The position numbers and the translations under genes were made by a program. From Clostridium sp. C2-6-12 (GTDB lineage Bacteria > Bacillota > Clostridia > Clostridiales > Clostridiaceae), in NCBI RefSeq assembly GCF_009928485.1, contig NZ_JAABNP010000001.1:124001-188000 (forward strand): a stretch of 64,000 nt of DNA, written 5' to 3'. The stretch's first letter is position 1; every line of letters starts with the position of its first letter. This document shows, one piece after another, positions 56,526 to 64,000 of the stretch. The notes under the pieces were generated by a model that saw nothing but the letters and a program-made list of their open reading frames with translations, made no database searches and had not been told where the DNA came from.

Positions 56526-58004
56526 CTATTTACCTTTGCCACTTGAGGTTATTGCTGTAACAGGCAAGAGTGCAAAGACAAAATTTATTATAAATGCATA
56601 TCTGGTTTGGGTTTCAAGGATTAAAAATGCAACTCCAAAGCCGCATAAAATTATATAAAATAAGTTGATAATTTTATTATCTAAATATACATCTCTATTA
56701 AATAATCCTTTAATAATAAGAAATAAGAATATAGAATAAACCAATTGATACCAAAGGACACCTTGATGTTCTATATTTATTTTTATTTGATCTTCAGGAA
56801 TACCGGATTGAGCCCAATATGCACCACTATTATCACCATGTGACCATTGAGAGCCAAATTTCTTTATGAAGAACATGGCTAAGTCTAAAGGAGGAGTAGT
56901 TGTATATCTAGTGATTATTCTTTCCTTAGAAGCTTTTTCTAAGGCCTTTCTATCCTCTAAAAGATTAGAAATAAATTCAGCATCCTCAGGATTCCAGCTT
57001 CCACCACTTTGTATATTACTACCTCTTACAGCAGAAGTAATATTAGGTTCACTACCATCCCAGAGCTTTCTGTCTGTAATATTTTCAGCTATAAGAAGAT
57101 TTGAAAACATTACAAAAACTATCATAAATGGCGCTATCAGTAAAATTATATTTTTAAGCTTTATTTTTAGATTTTCATTATCATAAATTAGTATGTACAT
57201 TATATATGCAATTATTACTATGTAAGCTATCATTCTAAATAAATGCCCTATAGATAGCAGTAAACCAGATAACAATAAAAATAAAGAATTCTTTTTATTA
57301 TTTAGTACCAGAATAAAAAAGTATATGCTGGATAAATAAAATGGTATAGCTATATTTTCAGAACAATACACTGGAACATATAAAATTGATGAAGGCAGAA
57401 TAGCCATAAAAAATGCACCAAATAAAGTTCTTTTATAATCTTTAAATATAGAATTACAAATAAGATAAACAAGTATAATCGATGATGTAGATAATAATAC
57501 GTTAAGCATTTTTACTACAAATAATGCATTATCTCCAAATATTTTAATTACTTGGGCAAGGAATAAAGAATAAGGCATCATGTGAGGGAATCTTGCAAAG
57601 TATCCAAGTCCCTTAAATGCACTTGTATCTCCATCTAATAAGTTGTTAGCAGCGTCATACATAGTTCTAAAGTCAGAAACAGGAAAACTATTAGTGCTTA
57701 AAGCCCAAATTAATCTCAGTATAAAGCCTGAAAATATAATTGCAAAAAGAAGTTTTTTCTTATCTACTTTTTTCGAAATTCCATATATTAAGCCAATTGT
57801 TAATACAGAATAAATTATTATCAGGATAATATTTATCATATTTAAATCTTTATAGTTTTCATATACAGAGTGTGCCGATGTCCCAAATAGGATTAAAAAA
57901 AGAATCACAAGGGTATATGCAACAAATTTAGTGAATCTTTCACCAAATAAACTTAAGTCTTTAAAATTCCCCTTAGAAGTTGAATTAAATATATTTTTAG
58001 CCAT
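56526..58004 (-). CDS. GT-C-type membrane glycosyltransferase
   Basis: This 492-residue protein has about eleven hydrophobic helices and looks like the GT39/ArnT/PMT superfamily. The first external loop has SFPVSDFRTMYDAANNL with the acidic residues that usually form the active site, and a later loop carries RYTTTPPLDLAMFF. Such enzymes use a polyprenyl-phosphate sugar as donor outside the membrane. The acceptor is unknown. The frame opens at 58067, but the extra residues come from a REP-like palindrome, and GGAG precedes the ATG at 58004. It leads the minus-strand pair with the LtaS-like gene. Confidence 0.82.
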   Translation of the reverse strand: MAKNIFNSTSKGNFKDLSLFGERFTKFVAYTLVILFLILFGTSAHSVYENYKDLNMINIILIIIYSVLTIGLIYGISKKVDKKKLLFAIIFSGFILRLIWALSTNSFPVSDFRTMYDAANNLLDGDTSAFKGLGYFARFPHMMPYSLFLAQVIKIFGDNALFVVKMLNVLLSTSSIILVYLICNSIFKDYKRTLFGAFFMAILPSSILYVPVYCSENIAIPFYLSSIYFFILVLNNKKNSLFLLLSGLLLSIGHLFRMIAYIVIIAYIMYILIYDNENLKIKLKNIILLIAPFMIVFVMFSNLLIAENITDRKLWDGSEPNITSAVRGSNIQSGGSWNPEDAEFISNLLEDRKALEKASKERIITRYTTTPPLDLAMFFIKKFGSQWSHGDNSGAYWAQSGIPEDQIKINIEHQGVLWYQLVYSIFLFLIIKGLFNRDVYLDNKIINLFYIILCGFGVAFLILETQTRYAFIINFVFALLPVTAITSSGKGK

Positions 58005-58030
58005 AAGTAATAAATTCTCCTTAATATAAT

Positions 58031-58045
58031 TGGTGACTGTCACCA
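58031..58045. repeat. REP-like palindrome upstream of the glycosyltransferase gene
   Basis: GGTGAC-T-GTCACC (58032-58044) is a perfect 6-1-6 palindrome, the same layout as the one in sufU but different in sequence. It lies 28 nt upstream of the chosen start codon, in the leader. Confidence 0.55.
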
Positions 58046-58257
58046 TCCAAAGAATATTATAATACAAAAGTAAGTGAATACAAAGAGTTGTATTATTACT
58101 TTTCTGTGACTAAATACGAGCCAACTTATATATAAAAACAAATTTTCAGAAAATTAAGAAAATGAGAAGGATTTCAGAAATATAAATAGAATTATTAATT
58201 ATACTGCTGTGCAGTACATATAATATATTAGTTAATGTAGATAGAAATCCTGAATAT

Positions 58258-58356
58258 TTCTAAAAATTTAGAAGAGGACTTATATCTAGATAGCATACGA
58301 GATGAAAGGCAGGTGGAAGCCAGCTTCTAAGGTGACTTAAGGGTTTGGCGGGGTTT
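58258..58356 (+). promoter_or_regulatory. Possibly structured leader of the EF-G-like gene
   Basis: The stretch before the gene is richer in G than its surroundings (for example GAAAGGCAGGTGGAAGCCAG). It can form a GAAG-CCAG-CTTC hairpin near 58316-58327 and other short pairings. ACTGC-TGT-GCAGT near 58203 and TATAAT at 58219-58224 lie upstream, without a clear -35. No known RNA family is recognised. Confidence 0.3.
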
Positions 58357-60441
58357 ATGAAGGATTATAGTATTAAAAATTTGAGAAATGTAGGTTTAAT
58401 GGGACACAACGGGACTGGAAAAACTTCTCTAGCAGAAAGTATTTTATACTATTCAAAAATTACTGACAGATTAGGGAAGATTGAAGATGGAACTACTGTT
58501 TTAGATTTTGATACAGAAGAAAAGAAAAGACAATTTTCTATTTCTCTTTCAGTGGCTCCAATTGAATTAGAAAATATAAAAATTAATCTTGTAGATATTC
58601 CAGGGTATGCTGATTTTCAAGGTGAATGTATTGAAGGTATGAGAGCAGTAGATGTTGGAATGATAGTTGTAAGTGCAGTTTCAGGAATAAAAGCAGGGAC
58701 AGAGTCTGCATGGGAGTACTGCAATAAAATAAAATTACCTAGAACAATTTTTATAAATAAATTAGATAGAGAAAACGCAAGCTTTGATAAGGTACTAGAT
58801 TCCCTTAATAGAAAATTTGGAATAAGTGTTGTTCCAATTCAATATCCAATAGGAATAGAAGATGGCTTTAAAGGGGTAGTAAATGTAATTTCAAAGCAAG
58901 CTAGAATATATGATGTTAAAACTAAAGAAGTAAAGATTTTGGATATTCCAGAAGAATTAAAGGAAAAAATTGAAGATTGTAAGAGAATGATTATGGAATC
59001 AGTAGCTGAAACTGATGAAGCATTACTTGATAAATATTTCAGTGAAGGAACTTTAAGTGATGAAGAGATATATCATGGATTAATAAAGGGGTGTGCAAGT
59101 GGAGACATAGCGCCTGTTATGTGCGGAAGTGCTACTAAAGTTATAGGAATGGATTCTTTGATTGATGATATAGTTGAGTGTTTCCCTTCACCAGAATATG
59201 CAATACCACAAAAGGCACTAGATGTTAATAAAAATGAAGAGGTATTTTTAAATCTTGATCAGGACAAGCCTTTTTCAGCATTGGTATTTAAAACAATTGC
59301 AGATCCATTTGTAGGAAAGATATCTTTCTTTAGAGTTATGACTGGAGAAGCAAAGGATGATATGACAGTATTAAATGTAAATAAGGATAAAACTGAAAAG
59401 TTATCTCATATTTGCTTTATTAGAGGTAAAGCTCAAATACCAACTAAAAAGATTATAGCTGGAGACATAGGTGCAATTTCTAAATTGCAATATACTAACA
59501 CTGGAGATACATTAGCAAGTCCAGATTTTAAAGTTATGTATGATAAAATGAATTTTCCAAAGGCTGTATGCTCAATGTCAGCAATACCACAGGCTAAGGG
59601 AGATGAAGAAAAAATCTCTCAAGCTTTAAATAAATTAAAAGAGGAAGATCCGGTATTTGAAGTTACTAGAGATGTAGAAAATGCAGAAATAATCATTTCA
59701 GGACTTGGAGAAACTCATATTAATGTAATTGCAAGTAAGATAAAGAGCAAATATGGAGTAGATGTAGTATTAAGTCTACCAAAGATTCCTTATAAAGAAG
59801 CTATAAAAGGTTTTGCAGATGTGCAAGGTAAACATAAAAAACAATCAGGTGGACATGGTCAATATGGTGATGTTGTAATTAAATTTGAACCAAGAAAAGA
59901 TGGTGGGGAAGATTTAGAATTTGTAGATGAAGTTGTTGGAGGAGCAGTCCCAAGAAACTTTATTCCAGCAGTAGAAAAAGGCTTAAGAGAGTGTATATCA
60001 CATGGAGTTTTAGCAGGATGTCCAGTTATAGGACTTAAAGCTACTCTTCATGATGGATCATATCATGCTGTAGATTCTTCTGAAATGGCATTTAAGGTTG
60101 CAGCTTCAATAGCTTATAAAAAAGGTCTTGAACAAGCTAAACCAATTTTACTAGAACCTATAATGAAAATTGAAGTTACATTACCTAATGAATATATGGG
60201 AGATGTAATGGCTGACATAAATAAAAAGAGAGGCAGAGTAATTGGAATGGAACCAGAAGGCGAAAAACAAAAAATCACAGCAGAAGTTCCACTTGCAGAA
60301 ATTAGAAAATATGCTACTGAGCTTCGTTCATTAACTCAAGGTAGAGGTGCATTTACTAAGGATCTTGTAAGATATGAAGAGGTTCCAGAAATTGAATTGG
60401 GAAAAGCTATCGAAAGTATAAAGGCAGCTAAGAATCAATAA
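58357..60441 (+). CDS. EF-G-like translational GTPase (paralogue)
   Basis: This 694-residue protein has full EF-G domain order. The G domain carries GHNGTGKTS (G1), VDIPGYADF (G3) and FINKLDRE (G4). Domain II follows, then III (EKISQALNKLKEEDPVFEV), IV (about 475-600; KHKKQSGGHGQYGDVVIKFEP) and V ending LRSLTQGRGAFTKD. G3 reads DIPGYADF where housekeeping EF-G has DTPGHVDF, so it belongs to the divergent second EF-G group, related to factors with roles in recycling, ribosome protection or stress. An in-frame TTG at 58345 is less likely than the ATG at 58357. It is monocistronic. Confidence 0.88.
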   Translation: MKDYSIKNLRNVGLMGHNGTGKTSLAESILYYSKITDRLGKIEDGTTVLDFDTEEKKRQFSISLSVAPIELENIKINLVDIPGYADFQGECIEGMRAVDVGMIVVSAVSGIKAGTESAWEYCNKIKLPRTIFINKLDRENASFDKVLDSLNRKFGISVVPIQYPIGIEDGFKGVVNVISKQARIYDVKTKEVKILDIPEELKEKIEDCKRMIMESVAETDEALLDKYFSEGTLSDEEIYHGLIKGCASGDIAPVMCGSATKVIGMDSLIDDIVECFPSPEYAIPQKALDVNKNEEVFLNLDQDKPFSALVFKTIADPFVGKISFFRVMTGEAKDDMTVLNVNKDKTEKLSHICFIRGKAQIPTKKIIAGDIGAISKLQYTNTGDTLASPDFKVMYDKMNFPKAVCSMSAIPQAKGDEEKISQALNKLKEEDPVFEVTRDVENAEIIISGLGETHINVIASKIKSKYGVDVVLSLPKIPYKEAIKGFADVQGKHKKQSGGHGQYGDVVIKFEPRKDGGEDLEFVDEVVGGAVPRNFIPAVEKGLRECISHGVLAGCPVIGLKATLHDGSYHAVDSSEMAFKVAASIAYKKGLEQAKPILLEPIMKIEVTLPNEYMGDVMADINKKRGRVIGMEPEGEKQKITAEVPLAEIRKYATELRSLTQGRGAFTKDLVRYEEVPEIELGKAIESIKAAKNQ

Positions 60442-60508
60442 TGTAATTTGAAATATAGAGGCAGATACAGGTTTTATATTTAGAAATTAAAAAAATATAA
60501 TGTAATAG

Positions 60509-60572
60509 GCACTTGCCAAAGGATATAAAATTATTAAAATCATTTTATATTTTGGTGCAAGTGCTTTTATTT
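60509..60572 (+). terminator. Terminator after the EF-G-like gene
   Basis: GCACTTGCCAAAGGATATAAAA (arm near 60509-60530, minus a small bulge) pairs with the arm at 60543-60564, followed by TTTTATTTG. Confidence 0.82.
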
Positions 60573-60723
60573 GTTTGAAAATATAATAAATCTGGACAGT
60601 ATAAATTAGCAACTAGAACTGAAATTTATTGCTGATTTAATGGGATAAAAATAAGAAAAATAAGAAATACTAATCTTTGTATAGAATTGAATTTTAAAAT
60701 AATATTACTAAGGAGGAATATTA

Positions 60724-60969
60724 ATGTCAGATTATAGTATGGACATTAGTGGAAATGTAGGTTTAAGTGAATATAGCAATATATTTGATTATTTAAACAT
60801 AATAGAAAAAGATGATAATTTTGTAATAAGAATAGATAAAGATAATAGAGGGGATATAGATATGATTACTTCCATGCTAAAAGATAATAAATTTATTATT
60901 AATTATACTCAATATGATGATTTGGGAAACTATTACATAAGTGCAAATAAAGTAATTGTAAAAAAATAA
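60724..60969 (+). CDS. Small hypothetical protein
   Basis: This 81-residue acidic protein (SDYSMDISGNVGLSEYSNIF at the N-terminus) is not recognised. No signal peptide, membrane helix or metal motif is seen. The pattern of alternating charged and hydrophobic residues suggests a compact alpha/beta fold. AAGGAGGAA precedes the ATG at ideal spacing, and codon use matches its neighbours, which supports a real gene. It lies 105 nt before the glucokinase gene and could be cotranscribed with it. Confidence 0.65.
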   Translation: MSDYSMDISGNVGLSEYSNIFDYLNIIEKDDNFVIRIDKDNRGDIDMITSMLKDNKFIINYTQYDDLGNYYISANKVIVKK

Positions 60970-61074
60970 TATTTTAAAATTCAGGTTTTATTAAGGAGAA
61001 ATTATATAGTATAATATTCATTAGAACAAATTGTTTTTAATTGGGAAATTAGATGAAATGAAGGAGAGTATATT

Positions 61075-62028
61075 ATGCAAAAATATGTTGTAGGAGTGGA
61101 TTTAGGAGGTACTAAAATAAGTACTGCATTATCAAACTTAAATGGTGAGGTAATAAGTCAAACAACAGTGCCAACAAATGCTAACGAAGGAGAAATCCCT
61201 GTATTAAATAGAATTATTGAATCTATTGAAAAAGTAATTAAAGATGGAACTGTAAACTATGATGAAATAAAAGGAATAGGAATTGGTTCACCAGGACCTT
61301 TAGATGCTGAAAAGGGAACTATAATTTATACACCAAATCTTCCATTTAAAAATTTCAATTTAGTTGAACCTATAAATAAGAAATTTGGTATGCCTGTATT
61401 TTTAGATAATGATGCAAACGTTGCAGCAATTGGAGAGTATATGTTTGGTGCTGGGAAGGGCGCTAAAGATGTAGTATTCTTCACTGTAAGTACTGGTGTT
61501 GGCGGTGGAGCTGTCTTAAATGGAAAAGTTTATAGAGGACATACTTCAAATGCATTAGAAATTGGACACATGACAGTAGCACCAGATGGTCCAAGATGTA
61601 ATTGTGGAAATATTGGTTGTGTTGAAGCAACATCTTCAGGAACTGCAATTGCAAAAAGAGGACAAGAAGCATTGACTAGTAAAGTTGAAACTTCATTAAG
61701 AAAATATGAAACTGTTACTTCATATGAAGTATTTAAGGAAGCAGAAGCAGGAGATCCAGTTTGTAAGGATATAATTGATAATGCACTAAATTATTTAGGA
61801 ATAGCTGTAGCTAATGCTGTATCTATTTTTGATCCAGAAGTAATAATAATTGGTGGTGGAGTAGCAGCAGCAGGAGACATTGTATTTGATACAGTAAGAA
61901 AAGTTGTTAATAAGAGATGTTTTAAATCTATGGCTGAGTCAGTTAGAATTGTTCCAGCAGGTTTAGGTACAAACGCAGGAGTAGTAGGTGCAGTTGCATT
62001 AGCATTACTTGAAACACAAGATAAATAA
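61075..62028 (+). CDS. glcK: ROK-family glucokinase
   Basis: This 317-residue sugar kinase has the ATP motif VVGVDLGGTKISTALSN at the start, the catalytic Asp in FLDNDANVAAIGE, the STGVGGGAVLNG segment, and the ROK zinc motif CNCGNIGCVEATSSG with the preceding His of IGHMTVAPDG. It should phosphorylate glucose to glucose-6-phosphate in the cytosol. No helix-turn-helix is present, so it is an enzyme and not a ROK repressor. AAGGAGAG precedes the ATG. Confidence 0.93.
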   Translation: MQKYVVGVDLGGTKISTALSNLNGEVISQTTVPTNANEGEIPVLNRIIESIEKVIKDGTVNYDEIKGIGIGSPGPLDAEKGTIIYTPNLPFKNFNLVEPINKKFGMPVFLDNDANVAAIGEYMFGAGKGAKDVVFFTVSTGVGGGAVLNGKVYRGHTSNALEIGHMTVAPDGPRCNCGNIGCVEATSSGTAIAKRGQEALTSKVETSLRKYETVTSYEVFKEAEAGDPVCKDIIDNALNYLGIAVANAVSIFDPEVIIIGGGVAAAGDIVFDTVRKVVNKRCFKSMAESVRIVPAGLGTNAGVVGAVALALLETQDK

Positions 62029-62340
62029 ATTAACAAATAATGTTTGTCTTGCAATCGCTTGTATATAAGAGAACCTAGATTTAACATATAAAAATTATAT
62101 TTTTAGAAGATATTAAAATTTACAAATATGAGAAATAAATTTTTAAAATAAGTTTTTAAATATGAATAAGCATTAATGTTTCAACATATACTATAAGCAT
62201 AGAAGAACTTTGCAATGAATTTTTTCTTCTCATACATATTACTAATTTTATTTTAGGTAAAGTTTACTTTAAAGAGTTAGTAGAATTGTGATTTTAATTG
62301 GTACCTAAAATATTTTGAGATGAAAAAATTTTTTATATAA

Positions 62341-62370
62341 GCTATCTCTAAATTTTAATTTAGAGATAGC
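62341..62370. terminator. Hairpin downstream of the glucokinase gene
   Basis: GCTATCTCTAAATT (62341-62354) pairs perfectly with AATTTAGAGATAGC (62357-62370). No T-run follows on the plus strand, and it lies 310 nt past the stop codon. Confidence 0.45.
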
Positions 62371-62401
62371 ATATTATAAAATAATATGCTTGCAAAATAT
62401 G

Positions 62402-62440
62402 AAGCCTATCGGATGATTTTATCGGATAGGCTTTACTAAT
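62402..62440 (+). terminator. Probable terminator upstream of cinA
   Basis: AAGCCTATCGGAT (62402-62414) pairs with ATCGGATAGGCTT (62421-62433) with one mismatch. The 3' side is only moderately T-rich. Confidence 0.55.
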
Positions 62441-62584
62441 TTTCAAAAATATGTATAGCAAGGTTATAGTTTTTTTATTGATGTATATTTTATCAAGTAA
62501 TTTCTAAGAAATCTTGTAGTTATAAAAGGTTATAAATTTATATGTGTTATTAGTTGAAGTTTTTACATTTTTTCTATGAAATAA

Positions 62585-62613
62585 TTGACAATTAATAATT
62601 AATAAACTAAGAT
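62585..62613 (+). promoter_or_regulatory. Promoter of cinA
   Basis: TTGACA (62585-62590) and TAAGAT (62608-62613) are 17 bp apart, about 60 nt before the cinA start codon. Confidence 0.72.
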
Positions 62614-62671
62614 TGTTTAAAAGCTTTAAAGAAGTTATAAAGTTAAATAGATAGAGTAGAGGGTGGGAAAT

Positions 62672-63910
62672 ATGAAAGCAGAAATTATAGCTATAGGAAC
62701 TGAAATTTTGCTAGGAGACATAGTTAATTCTAATGCTCAATATTTGGCACAAGAGCTGGCAGTGCTAGGAATAGATATGTATTATCAGCAAGTAGTAGGT
62801 GACAATGAAAATAGAATTGTGCATGCTTTTAATGAGGCTTACAGCCGTAGTGATATTATAATTACAACAGGTGGACTTGGGCCTACAGATGATGATCTTA
62901 CAAAAGAAGTTGCTGCAAAATATTTTAATAAGGATTTACTTCCTCATGAAGAATCAATTGAAAAGATAAAGAACTATTTTAAATTCAGACAAAGAAAAAT
63001 GAGTGAAAATAATTTAAAACAAGGATTAATCCCAGAAGGAGCCATTGTTATAAATAATGATAACGGCACAGCACCAGGAGTAATCATTGAAGAAAATAAT
63101 AAGATAATGATTATTTTACCAGGGCCACCAAGAGAAATGAAACCAATGTTTGAAGAGACGGTTAGACCTTATCTTCAAGAAAAATCTGATTCGGTTTTGG
63201 TTTCAAAAATGATAAAAATATTAGGAATAGGAGAAAGTGCTGTAGCAGAAGAAGTTAAAGATTTAATGGATGCTCAAACTAATCCTACAATTGCACCTTA
63301 TGCTAAAGAAGTTGGTGTGCTGCTTCGTGTGACAGCAAAGGCTGAAAATGAAGAAAAGGCTTTAAGATTAATAGCACCAGTGGAAGAGGAAATTAAAAAA
63401 CGTTTAGGTGACAATGTATATGCAACAGAAGATGTTTCAATCGAAGATGTTGTAGCTAAACTTTTGATTTCAAAGAAACTTACTATTTCTACAGCTGAAT
63501 CTTGCACAGGTGGAATGATAGCAGGTACTCTTATAAATTATCCTGGAATATCAGAAGTATTTTTAGAAGGTGCTGTAACTTATTCTAATGAGGCAAAACA
63601 TAAGAGGCTTGGAGTTAAAAATGAGACTTTAGATAAGTATGGAGCTGTAAGTGAAGAGACAGCGAGAGAAATGGCTATTGGTATTGCAGAGACTGCAGGA
63701 ACAGATGTTAGTATTGTTACTACAGGAATTGCAGGTCCAGATGGGGGTACTGAAGAAAAACCAGTTGGATTGGTTTATATAGGAGTATATGTAAAGGGAC
63801 AAGTAACTGTTCAAAAACATATCTTTAACGGAAATAGAAGTAGAGTAAGACTTCAAGCAACTATAACTGGATTAGATATGCTTAGGAGAATTTTAATAAA
63901 GAATATATAA
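62672..63910 (+). CDS. cinA: CinA-family nicotinamide-nucleotide amidase
   Basis: This 412-residue two-domain protein is full length. The N-terminal MoCF-like domain (about 1-170; AIGTEILLGDIVNSNAQYLA, TTGGLGPTDDDLTKE, LPGPPREM) corresponds to the ADP-ribose pyrophosphatase part. The C-terminal PncC domain (about 255-410; TAESCTGGMIAGTLIN, VTTGIAGPDGGTEEKPVGLV) deamidates nicotinamide mononucleotide for NAD salvage. A GTG at 62663 opens the frame; ATG 62672 after GAGGGTGGG is preferred. In clostridia recA often follows cinA, but the window ends before the next gene. Confidence 0.94.
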   Translation: MKAEIIAIGTEILLGDIVNSNAQYLAQELAVLGIDMYYQQVVGDNENRIVHAFNEAYSRSDIIITTGGLGPTDDDLTKEVAAKYFNKDLLPHEESIEKIKNYFKFRQRKMSENNLKQGLIPEGAIVINNDNGTAPGVIIEENNKIMIILPGPPREMKPMFEETVRPYLQEKSDSVLVSKMIKILGIGESAVAEEVKDLMDAQTNPTIAPYAKEVGVLLRVTAKAENEEKALRLIAPVEEEIKKRLGDNVYATEDVSIEDVVAKLLISKKLTISTAESCTGGMIAGTLINYPGISEVFLEGAVTYSNEAKHKRLGVKNETLDKYGAVSEETAREMAIGIAETAGTDVSIVTTGIAGPDGGTEEKPVGLVYIGVYVKGQVTVQKHIFNGNRSRVRLQATITGLDMLRRILIKNI

Positions 63911-63925
63911 AATAAGATAAATATT

Positions 63926-63971
63926 AAAGAGCCATAACTAAGATTTGATTAATCATAGTCATGGCTTTTGT
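63926..63971 (+). terminator. Terminator after cinA
   Basis: AAAGAGCCATAACT (63926-63939) pairs with AGTCATGGCTTTT (63957-63969) with a bulge, followed by T residues. A GGGGGAGA stretch at the right edge suggests the Shine-Dalgarno site of a following gene. Confidence 0.75.
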
Positions 63972-64000
63972 AAATTGTATATAAATAAAAATGGGGGAGA

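Larger units (their letters stand above)
62029..62671. other. Gene-free region with two hairpins and a promoter
   Basis: No coding region was seen in these 643 bp. Two hairpins (62341-62370 and 62402-62433) and the cinA promoter (62585-62613) are listed separately. The rest is AT-rich without recognisable features. Confidence 0.5.

Overview
The window is AT-rich, low-GC Firmicute chromosome and most resembles Clostridium sensu stricto (C. beijerinckii-like). This is judged from protein character, strong GGAGG ribosome-binding sites, a T-box on thrS, the clostridial suf gene order (sufC-B-D-S-U) and the abundance of chemoreceptors. No rRNA, tRNA, CRISPR array, prophage or intact insertion sequence was seen.

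Layout. 1-4.1 kb: end of a coiled-coil gene, an O-acetylhomoserine sulfhydrylase gene, and thrS on the minus strand behind a T-box leader. 4.1-8.7 kb: two divergent chemoreceptor genes. 9.2-10.7 kb: motA-motB. 10.9-24.6 kb: a signalling island with cheA-cheR-cheB, an orphan NarL-type response regulator, cheY-cheW-receptor-REC/histidine kinase-REC, and on the opposite strand a receiver-hybrid kinase-HPt phosphorelay. 25-31.6 kb: a tautomerase/nitrilase/CPBP protease operon, an M20 amidohydrolase with a metallophosphoesterase, and a PAS-PAS-GGDEF-HD-GYP protein. 31.8-34.9 kb: a csoR-copA-copZ copper operon with a visible operator. 35-42.4 kb: esterase, alanyl-tRNA editing protein, MBL hydrolase, small membrane protein, aminotransferase and another chemoreceptor. 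42.6-48.4 kb: an NsrR-like regulator divergent from sufCBDSU. 48.6-50.5 kb: a DUF4097/HAAS envelope pair. 50.5-51.5 kb: a gene-free stretch with a cluster of DnaA boxes. 51.6-58 kb: a TIM-barrel protein, a UbiA-type polyprenyl-phosphate phosphoribosyltransferase, a HAD phosphatase-GtrA fusion, an LtaS-like enzyme and a GT-C glycosyltransferase. 58.3-63.9 kb: an EF-G paralogue, a small unknown protein, a ROK glucokinase and cinA.

The most notable signals are four. (1) A matching 36-bp regulatory element with paired TGCA-N3-TGCA palindromes lies upstream of both cheA and cheY, at nearly the same distance from each start codon. (2) Adjacent genes predict synthesis, dephosphorylation and flipping of a polyprenyl-phosphate pentose, with possible acceptor-side enzymes next door. 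(3) Six same-orientation DnaA-box-like sites lie in about 310 bp far from any dnaA gene. (4) Two 11-1-11 NsrR-type operators bracket the suf promoter. Dispersed 7-bp tandem repeats and REP-like palindromes also occur between genes, one of them inside the end of sufU.
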